Assembly (NCBI GenBank): GCA_002345545.1
Contig: DDVW01000055.1
Location: forward strand, 1 to 45,564
Length of the DNA: 45,564 nucleotides
From: Stenotrophomonas sp. UBA2302
GTDB taxonomy: Bacteria; Pseudomonadota; Gammaproteobacteria; Xanthomonadales; Xanthomonadaceae
Reading direction: 5' to 3'
Below are positions 25,171 to 34,500 of the stretch, piece by piece. Below the pieces are notes generated by a model, which worked only from the letters and a program-made list of their open reading frames with translations, searched no databases and had not been told where the DNA came from. The position numbers and the translations under genes were made by a program. Every line of letters begins with the position of its first letter. The stretch's first letter is position 1.

Positions 25171-28100
25171 TCAGCGGGCCGGAGTGCGGTAGCGGGCCGG
25201 ATCCCGGCGGAAAAGGTCTTCGTCGAACTTGAAGCGCAGGCGCAGGAAGAAGCCCTGCTGCGTGTACTCGTAGCCATTGAGGTCGCGGTCGCCCTCGAAG
25301 CCGGTCCAGTTGTAGCCGGCCGACAGCCACAGGTTCTGTCGCAGCAGGCGACCCACTTCCATGCCGTAGGCGTACTGGTTGGCGCCATGCTGGCCACGGA
25401 AGGTGGAGCCGAGCACGCCGATGTCCCAGTTCTCGGTGATGTCATAGACGATGCGGCCGGACACCAGCACGGCATTGAAGCTGCTGTTGACGCGGGCACC
25501 GTCGCCATAGGCGAACTGGTCACGCTGCCACTTGCCGGCAATGCGCCCGGTCAGCCACCACGGCCGCGACGGATGCCAGTCGGCATGGGTGGAAACGATG
25601 TGCGCGCGGGTGCGCACGTCCTGGCTGGTGCCATCGACCACGTTGCCGTCGAGCAGGGTCAGGCCGCTCTCGTCGCGCTCGAGCTTGTACTCGTAGCGCA
25701 TCAGCGCGTTGACCCGGTTGCGGTCGGTGTCGCGGTAGGCCAGGCCCAGCTGGAAGCGGTCCTGCAGCACGTCGCCGCGATCCTTGTAGTTGGTCGCCAG
25801 CAGGTAGTTGCGGCCCAGCAGCGTCCAGTCGCGGCTGAGCTTGCGCGCCACCATGAACTGCAGCAGCGTGGTGTCGAACGCCTCGTTGCTGTCGACGGTG
25901 CCCGGTACGTCCTCGGAGATGCGGTGCTCGGCGCGGATCGCACCGCGCCACAGCGGGTTGGCGCTGTAATCCAGTGCCAGCGCCAGGCCGGTGCTGTCGC
26001 CGGTATCGCCATCGACCACATTCACGCGCTCGATCGAGCTGCTCAGGCGCAGGCCCTGGGCGATGTCCCAGTTGTTGCGGATGCCCGAAGCGGCCTGCAC
26101 ATCGCGGCCACTGATCGAGTCACGCAGGCGGTACTCGGAGAACGCCTGGGTGTCGCGGATGTAGCTGCTGTCGATACCGAACACCAGCGCATCGGCCTCG
26201 CGGTCGGTGGTGGTGATGCCGTAGGCGCTCGTCAGGCCGGTCTGCTTCTCGTAGCGGCCGTACACGCGGCTGCGCTCGAACAGCTGGTAGTCCACGCCGG
26301 CGGCGACACGGTTGCGGTCCTCGCCACTGACACTGTGCTCGTACTCGGCACCGCCGCTGAACTTGTCGCTGAAGCGGTAACCCAGGCCGAAGCGGGCGCT
26401 GTCCGATTCCAGCTTGGTGCCGACCGGCAGATCACTGGTGATCGGGCTGCCGCTGGAGAAACCGTTGATGACCATCAGCCCGGTGGCCGGGTCCAGTGCC
26501 TGCTGGCCGTAGCCCAGCGCACCGCCGCCACCGCCGGTGGCAAAGCCGCCGGTCAGGCCACCCATCTGCCCGAACGGCGCACCGGAGGACCACGGCGAGG
26601 TCACGCCGATGGTTTCGCGGATGCTGCGCAGGCCGAAGTCCAGGGTCAGGCGCCCGGTGGCGCCGATACGCACACCGGCACCGCCGGCATCACGCTCGCC
26701 GCCATCGGGATTGCGATCCTCGCTGCGCAGGCCTTCGACATACAGCTCCAGGCGCGGGCCGACCGCATAGGCCACCCGCGCGTTGTACTCGCCACGGCCG
26801 CCATACAGCGGCGAGGCGGCGTTGTTGAAGGCCGGATCGGTGCGTGCGGCGAACAGGCGGGCGTCGAACTTCGCACCGTCGTGGGCGAACTCGACGCGCC
26901 AGGCGTCGCCTTCCACTTCACCGGTGACATCCTTCAACCCCTGCGAGGTCACCTGGTTGAGCGAGTTGGTGTTGACCTCGCTCTGGGTGCGGGCGAACTC
27001 GGCCACCAGCATCGTGTTCTGGCCAAACCGGTAGCCGGCGTTGACGCTGCCCATACGGAATTCGGCATACGGGTTGCGGTCTTCCACCGCCGAAGCGCCC
27101 ACCTCGAGCTTGTCGGTCAGCTTGACCTGGGCGTCGGCACCGACCACCCAGAACTTCTCGGTCTGCTGGTCCAGCTCGTAGGTGATGCGCAGCGATACCG
27201 GGTTCAGGTCGCTGTCGAAGGACGGCAGGAACTGGTTGAGCAGGATGCGCCCGGAGAACGGCTCGAAGCTGTAGTCCACCAGTCGCGCCAGCGGCTTCAC
27301 CGAGACGATGCGGGTGGGCTGGTTGCGGTCGCGCACGATCAGCTCGACACGCTCGCTGCCTTCCAGCACCGCGTTGTTGCGCAGCGCATACGGGCCACTG
27401 CCCTGGCTGCGGAATTCCTCGATGATCTGCCGCAGCGAATCCTCAATGGCGAACACGTTGGAACGCACGCGCTCGCTTTCAAAGTGCCAGCCCAGGCCGG
27501 TGGCGGTGCGGTTGTAGGTGCTCAGGCTGCGCTGCGGGATCGGCCCGCTGCCACCGACACCGGTGCTGGTGGCCAGCCCGTCGCCGGTCTGGAAATCGCC
27601 GTACAGCAGGTAGCTGCGCTTGTTGTCGATACGCACGTACAGGCGTTCGGCCGAGCGCGCATCGAAGCCGCGCAGCGACGAATCGCCGTACACCGGATAG
27701 AACTCCTCCGGCTGGATGTCACGCAGCAGGCGGCCGCGCACGTCCTTGTCCGAGTCGTAGGCGGCGGTGAGCAGGTACTCGCCCTTGATCCGGCCCTTGA
27801 CGAAGAACGCGGTGCGCGCGCTCGCATTGGCCTTGCCGTTGTTGAACTGCTTTTCCCAGCGGCGGATGTCGCGGTCGAAGGCATCGTGATGCTGCACCGG
27901 CGAGATCAGGCTGGCATTGGACTTGTTGCGGAAGTTGACGATGCCCTCGATCAGGCCGGTCGCCAGCAGCTCGCGCATTTCCGGCAGGAAGCCGAGCATG
28001 CCCTCGGCGGTCTGGCCGCCGGCGGTGACACGCAGCAGCACGTCCTGCGGATCATGCGGGGCGATGAGGTCGAATTCGGCCACGCCGTTTTCCACCTCGA

Positions 28101-28554
28101 CCTGGATGCCCGGCATCACCTTGTCGGCGTCGGCCGCGCCCGGACCGAACTCGTCGGTACGCGAGCCCGGCAGGCGGATGCGGCCACCGCTGTGCTCGAT
28201 GGTGGCGTAGGCGGTGCCCGACAGCGGCTTGCCGTCGGCACCGAGCAGGCGCACGGTGATGTGCACCGGCGTCTGGCCGTCGGCCGGCACACCGTCACGG
28301 TCCACTTCCACCGACACGCGGTCGACACCGGCATTGACGCTGTAGTCGGCCTCACCCGAACGGGCATCGACCACTTCCGGCGCCGCATCGGTGGTGACCA
28401 GCGAGCGCGGATACAGCGTGCTGGCATCCCCCATCACCGGAGTGAAGCGGGTGCTGCTGCCCACGTTCTGGGCCATGGCCGGCAGTGCGGCCGTGGCCAG
28501 CGCACAGGCCAGCAGGCTCAGGCGCGGCACCTTGCACGGGAAGGAGCGGCTCAT
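25171..28554 (-). CDS. Ig-like domain plus large outer-membrane beta-barrel protein (second gene of surface operon)
   Basis: 1127 residues. Signal peptide LSLLACALATAALPAMAQ. Residues about 70-195 read as a bacterial Ig/invasin-like module (VSVEVDRDGVPADGQTPVHITVRLLGADGKPLSG, then VENGVAEFDLIAPHDPQDVLLRV). From about residue 200 there are short amphipathic strands with aromatic girdles and charged turns throughout (RTAFFVKGRIKGEYLLTAAYDSDKD, RLYVRIDNKRSYLLYGDFQTGDG, LQLGLAYRD-type repeats). The last strand GFFLRLRFKFDEDLF lies close to the C-terminus, though the final residue is Arg rather than Phe. There is no TonB box or plug domain. The ATG overlaps the stop of the giant gene (ATGA), so the two are translationally coupled. 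It probably anchors or exports the giant protein. I do not recognise a named family. Confidence 0.75.
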   Translation of the reverse strand: MSRSFPCKVPRLSLLACALATAALPAMAQNVGSSTRFTPVMGDASTLYPRSLVTTDAAPEVVDARSGEADYSVNAGVDRVSVEVDRDGVPADGQTPVHITVRLLGADGKPLSGTAYATIEHSGGRIRLPGSRTDEFGPGAADADKVMPGIQVEVENGVAEFDLIAPHDPQDVLLRVTAGGQTAEGMLGFLPEMRELLATGLIEGIVNFRNKSNASLISPVQHHDAFDRDIRRWEKQFNNGKANASARTAFFVKGRIKGEYLLTAAYDSDKDVRGRLLRDIQPEEFYPVYGDSSLRGFDARSAERLYVRIDNKRSYLLYGDFQTGDGLATSTGVGGSGPIPQRSLSTYNRTATGLGWHFESERVRSNVFAIEDSLRQIIEEFRSQGSGPYALRNNAVLEGSERVELIVRDRNQPTRIVSVKPLARLVDYSFEPFSGRILLNQFLPSFDSDLNPVSLRITYELDQQTEKFWVVGADAQVKLTDKLEVGASAVEDRNPYAEFRMGSVNAGYRFGQNTMLVAEFARTQSEVNTNSLNQVTSQGLKDVTGEVEGDAWRVEFAHDGAKFDARLFAARTDPAFNNAASPLYGGRGEYNARVAYAVGPRLELYVEGLRSEDRNPDGGERDAGGAGVRIGATGRLTLDFGLRSIRETIGVTSPWSSGAPFGQMGGLTGGFATGGGGGALGYGQQALDPATGLMVINGFSSGSPITSDLPVGTKLESDSARFGLGYRFSDKFSGGAEYEHSVSGEDRNRVAAGVDYQLFERSRVYGRYEKQTGLTSAYGITTTDREADALVFGIDSSYIRDTQAFSEYRLRDSISGRDVQAASGIRNNWDIAQGLRLSSSIERVNVVDGDTGDSTGLALALDYSANPLWRGAIRAEHRISEDVPGTVDSNEAFDTTLLQFMVARKLSRDWTLLGRNYLLATNYKDRGDVLQDRFQLGLAYRDTDRNRVNALMRYEYKLERDESGLTLLDGNVVDGTSQDVRTRAHIVSTHADWHPSRPWWLTGRIAGKWQRDQFAYGDGARVNSSFNAVLVSGRIVYDITENWDIGVLGSTFRGQHGANQYAYGMEVGRLLRQNLWLSAGYNWTGFEGDRDLNGYEYTQQGFFLRLRFKFDEDLFRRDPARYRTPAR

Positions 28555-31500
28555 GGCTGCACCTCCTGCGCGGCACCGGCCGGGGGCGGATTGGGTCGCG
28601 GATGCACGATCGGTCTCTGGTTGGCCGAATCCGTGGCCTGCTGCGGCGCACGGACGGGCTTGCTGTCAAAGCGCAGCTGCGACTGGCCGATTTCGGTTTC
28701 CGGCGCACGCACCTCGCCCTGGGTACGACGGGCCTTGACCTGCTCCAGCAGCGGGTTGGAGCAGCTGCCTTCGACGAAGTCGGCGCGATGCAGCTCGCCG
28801 TTCTTCAGGTCAAGGAACAGGCTGTCGGCGTCACCCAGGTTGCGGTTGCTGCTGGTGGTCAGGCGCGCACCGGCCGGCAGGGTGGACGGATCCACCTTCA
28901 GCGTGTGGCTCTGCGGCGGCAGGCCGCAGTAGCTGTACTTGCCCTCGGAGTCGGAAATCATCCAGGTACCGTTGGAGAAGTACAGGCGCACGCCCGGGAT
29001 GCCCAGCTCTTCGTGGTCCTGCACGTGGTTGTTGTTGCAGTCCACGAACACCTTGCCCAGCACGCACGCCTCCTCGGTGAACACGCCACCGGTGACGCGC
29101 ACGCGGTACTCGGCACGGTTGGACGGGATCGAACCCGGCAGCGGCACCAGGCTGTCCGGATCGATACAGCCACCGGCGATCGAGCAACCATGGGCCTGCG
29201 CGCGGTTGACGCCATCGCCCTGCTGCGCACCGACGCCGACCCGCACGCGGTAGGTCAGCACCAGCTGCTGGCCGACATCGATCGCGCCCAGGTCGAAGCC
29301 CAGCCGCGGCCCCGGACGACCCAGCGGATCTTCCAGTGTGCGCCCACCGACACGCGCGGTGCCGTCGATGTAGGTGAAGCCCCGCGGCAGCGTGTCGACG
29401 ATGTTGACCGTCCGCAGGGGACTGCCGGAAACATGCCGCACTTCGATGCTGTACTGCACCATGTCGCCGATTTCAGCGGTCGAGCGGTCACCACGCTTGC
29501 TGATGACCAGTTGCGTGTCTTCCAGCGATGCCTGCACCTCGTTCGGCACCCGGCACAGGTTCTGGCTGATCTGCGGATCACACAGTTCCAGTTCGCCCGG
29601 CGTCTCTTCGAACTGCTTCCATTCCTCGTCGGTCGGCTTACGCTCCGGATCCTCGCCACCACCGGCGACGACCACCGCATTGTTCACGGTGCCCTGCTCC
29701 AGCGCCTCCGGCAGTACGTCAACTGGCACCTTGATCGTACCCGGGTGAATCGTATCCACCGCCAACTCGCGCGAGCTGGCGCAGAGGAAACGGCTTTCAC
29801 CGATGGCCCCCGTACAGGTCCAGCCATCTCCGGTGGGCACGCTCGCCAGCACAAGGCCAACCGGCAGGTGGTCGGTCACCACGTACTCGGCATCAGTGGC
29901 ACGCTCACCGATATTGCGCACACGGATTTCATAGTTGGCCTGCTGGCCGACAGTGAACACCTCGGTGTCGGCGGCCTTGCTGACCACCAGATCCGGCCAC
30001 GCCTTCACCAGCTCGCTCGGCAGACGACAGGCGTTATGCACAACGTCCGCCTCACATACCGGCAGGATGCCGACATCGCCATCTTCCAGCGCCTTGTTCT
30101 CTTCCGGCGTCGGGCCACGCGAGCCCGGCTCGCCACCACCGGACACCAGCACTGCGTTGTTGACGGTTTCTGCAGTGGCGTCAGCGGCAACCTTCACCGG
30201 CACGCTGATGAGCGCTACCGAGGTCTGGCCGGCGGCCAGCACAGCGGAGCTGCGGCAGCTGAAACGCACCTCGTCCACCGCACCGGTACAGGTCCAGCCC
30301 TCACCGGTCGGCACATCCGCCAGGCTCACACCCGCCGGCAGACGATCGACCACCTCGTACTCGCCACGGGTCTCACTCAGGCCGGCGTTGCGTACCACAA
30401 TGCTGTAAGTGGCCTTGGCACCGGTGAACAAGGTATCCGGGGTCAGCGACTTGCTGACCCGCAGGTCCGGCAGATCATTGTTGAGCTCGCCGAAGTTGTT
30501 GTCCTTCGAATTCGTACCCGATTCCAGCACCAGCTCGTCGATGACCGAGACCGGCTCGCTCTTGGGCGTACCGGTACCGCCAGTTGAGCCCGGCACGGTC
30601 TGGCCGTTTTCGGTCTGCGCCGGCTGGTTCGGCTGGATCACCTTGTAGCGACCCGGACGCAGGTTCGGGAACTCGTACTTGCCGTCACCATCGGTGGTGG
30701 TGGTCACCCGTACCGGATTGCCCAGATCGTCGGTGCCTTCAAGCACAACCTCCTGCCCGGGGATGCCGGTCTCACCCGCATCCACCTTGCCGTTGTCGTT
30801 GTCGTCGTACCACACCTGGCCGGAAATCGAGGCCAGTGGAATCTCGCCGAAGTTGTTGGCTACCGAGTTCTCATTCGGGCCCAGCACGATACCGCTGATC
30901 GCCGAGGGCACAGTGGTCGGAGAGGTGGCGCTGCCGCCAAGGCTGCCTGGCACGGTCTTGCCGTTCAAGGTGCCGCCCGGCTGGGTCGGTTCGGTCACCG
31001 TGTAGGTGCCCGGCGCCAAGCCATCGAACAGGTAATTGCCCTGCGCGTCGGTCTGGATTTCCACGTCCACCACAGTGCCCAGACTGTCCGTGCCGGTCAG
31101 GCGCACGGTCACCCCGGCAATACCAGACTCATCACCGTCAATCACACCATCGTTGTTGCGATCCAGCCACACACGACCGGCAATGGAGCCGTTCATCGCG
31201 ATTTCACCGAAATTGTTTTCCAGCGAGTGCTCGTCCGCGCCCAGCACGATGTTGCCGATTTCCGACGGCGTGACGGCCTTGCCAGTCACCGTCGCGCCCG
31301 GCATGGCGGCGCCATTGATGGTTCCGGCCACCGTCTGCCCGTTCAACGTATGCGGCGGCTGGGTCGGCTCGGTCACGGTATAGGTGCCCGGCGCCAGGCC
31401 GGTGAATACATAGCGTCCGTCCGCGCCGGTCGTGGTCGTGCGGGTGACGGGGTTGTTGTTGATGTCGACGCCATTCAGCTCAACGGTGACACCACCGATA

Positions 31501-34500
31501 CCCTGCTCGCCCGCATCCACCACACCGTTGTCGTTGTTGTCCAACCAGACACGGCCGGCGATGCTGCTCTTGAGCGGGATTTCGGCAAACAGGTTGGTCT
31601 CCGACTTCTCGCCCGCCTTGATCGTGATCCCGCTGATCTGCGACGGGGTCGTCGCCACCGGTGTTGGCGTACCACCAAGGGTACCCTCGGTGGTTATGCC
31701 ATTGACGGTATCCGCCGGCTGCGCCGGCTGGTGCACGTGGTAGGTACCCGGCGGCAGGTCCGTGAACGACCAGCTGCCATCGGGCGCCGTGGTCGTGGTC
31801 CGGAACACTGTATTGGTGACGCTGTCGATCAGCTGCATGGTCTGTCCACCGATACCGGTGTCGCTGCCGTTCTGCTGGCCGTCGTTGTCGTAGTCCAGGA
31901 ACACCGTGCCGGAGATCTCCGCGCCCAGCTGCTCGCCGAAGTTGTAGTTCTCGCCGTTGCCGCTCAGCTTGATGCCGCTGATCCGGTCGGTGCTGTCCGC
32001 ATCGCCGCCCACGCCGGTTTCCGCATCGCCTGCAATGCAACCCGGAGCGCCACAGGTGCCGGGCGCCACAGCGCTCGGGCGGTTGACGTAACCGGCAGGC
32101 AGAGTCTCGCGCACCGCATAGGTTTTGTTGGCGTCCAGCCCGACAAATTTGTAGAACCCATTGGCATCGGTGACAGCCTCGCCCGCCGCACCGGTCACCG
32201 GCACATAGTTGCCGCCCACCAGCTCCAGAAGTTCCAACCTCGCACCGGTAATCGGAGTTTCACCGACGTCACGCACGTCATTGGCATTCAGGTCCACGAA
32301 TACGTAGCCGGACAGCGTGTGCAAGGTGATTTCCGGGAAGTCGAACTGCACGCCCTCTGCGCCACTGCCCAGCATGATGCCGCTGATGACGCCACCGCCG
32401 GCAGCAATGCTGGCGCTGCCCTTGTCGGCCACGCCGGTGCTGTCCACGTTGCGGTTGGGGCGGGTTTCGTCGTTGGCCTGCGGAATGCCGTTGTTGTAGC
32501 CACCGGCCACCGTGCTCTGGTCCTGGGTCACGGTGTAGCCCTGGGCATCCGACGGCGCCAGGCCGTCGAAGCGGTAGTCGCCATTGGCATCGGTAACCGT
32601 GACGAGGCTCACCGTCTCGCCATTGATGTCGATACCGGTCAAACGCACGGTCACGTTTTGCAGGCCGACATCCTGGCCCACGCCCGTGCCATCCTGGTCG
32701 CCGTTGTTGTTCAGGTCGACGAACACGCGGCCACCGATGGAGGCATTGCGCACCTGCACCGGGCCATCCTCGTCGTTGTTGGTCGGGACGTTGTCACCGG
32801 ACAACGGATTGCCCAGGTCGTCCTGGCCCGGCTCCACCTCGACGTGGTTGTTGACATTGGTGAGCCACGGGCCGGCATACACGCCGGGCTTTGGCCGTGC
32901 GTGCAGGGTCAGGGTGTAGCCGCTGTTAGCCGGGAAGTTGCCGTTGACATGGCAGGTGACCTGCTGCACGGGCGTGGCCGTGGTGACGCTGGCGACGCCA
33001 TTGGAGACGTAGCACACGTCAGCCGCATCCGGGGCCGGCGGGCCGGCCAGCACGGCGAGGTTGCCGCCAACGGCATCCAGGCTGGCACCGCCATTGGGCG
33101 AGCCGACATGCGGCCAGGGCGCGGTGCCACCATTGCCGGGGATCCACTCGAAGCCGGCCGGCAGCGTGTCCACCACCCGCATCGCGGTGGCGGCCGAGGC
33201 GCCGTTGTTGCGCAACACGATGGTCCATGGCACCGCCTGGCCCACGTCGGCCGGGTTGACCTGGGCGGTCTTGCTGACCACTTCCAGGTCGGTCACCGGC
33301 AGCAGGGTGTTGGAAACACCGGCACGGTTGTTGGCCGCATCGGCGAGGTCGGCCGGGGAAAGATTGGGGAAACCCGGACGGGTGTGGATGCACTTGCCGT
33401 CGCTTTCGTAGCTGTTGGTCTCGTCACCGCAGACATAGGCGGTGTTGGCGAAGGACAACGCGCTGGAGAAATCGCCCCAGCTCTGGCCGGCCGGCGGCGT
33501 GGGCTGGAATTCCAGCACGAAGCTGACCGACTCGCCGCCATCCAGATAGTTCTGCTCCGGCGTGCCGTGCAGCTTGCAGCGCATCAGTTTGTAATCGACG
33601 CCGGGCTGGCTGGACGCCGTCGGTGGGCCGTCGAACGCACAGGTCACCGTGGCGTTGAAACGGCTGGCAAGCATGCTGCCGGGGGACATGTTGACGAGAT
33701 TCACGTCCTGTACGCCACCCACCAGCGCCATGTCGAAACCGGCAGGCATCGTCAGCACATCGACGATTTCCACTTCCTGTGAACGCGAAGGACCGCGGTT
33801 GAACACGCCGAAGCGGTACTTCAGCGTCTGCCCGGCCAGCACCGGCGGGTCGCCCGCATTGCCCTGCAGGCGCAGCTTGGCCTGTTGCAGGTCGAAACTG
33901 GGCAGGGCGACGTCGAAGGCCACGCTCCGCTGGTTGTTGCCAAGCGCGCCTGCGCCGTTGGTACCCAAGGCACCATCGCCGCAACCGGTGGAGTCGTTGA
34001 CATCGCCGCCGAAACCACTGTTGCCCTCGCTGCGGAATTCGCACATGTTCAGCAGGGACACGGTCGCGGTATTGACCACGTTCTCGTACATGTAGCTCCC
34101 GCCCGGCGGGTAGGCGGCCGCCGTCGGGCGCACGATGCGCGCCTTCACCTCGATGCTCTGGGTCTGCCAGCGCGGAATCGGCTGGAGGTTCCGGCACTCC
34201 ACCACGGTGTTGGTCGCATCCTGCGTCATGCTGCAACTCATCTGCAGCGGGTTGGCCGGGGTTGCCGAAATCACCTCATAGCCCGGCGTCAGCGCCGTGT
34301 CATTCAGCGGAAAGCTGTCGGTGATAAGGAAGTTGCTGTCTTCGATGGTGTCGATGCCGTTGTTTCTGGCGCTGAGGGTGAAGGTGACGATTTCGCCCAC
34401 GCGCGCCAGCGGCCGGCCATTGCTGCTGGGGCCATTGCTGGGGTCGGTGGTGATGGTCTTGGTGGTCATCGCCACGTCCGCGCGCGGGGTGACCCGGGCG

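Noticed and set aside
25024..28932. Open frame of 1302 codons on the plus strand opposite the beta-barrel gene
   Set aside because: Same codon-bias artefact. No ribosome binding site, and composition is typical of antisense frames in GC-rich DNA.
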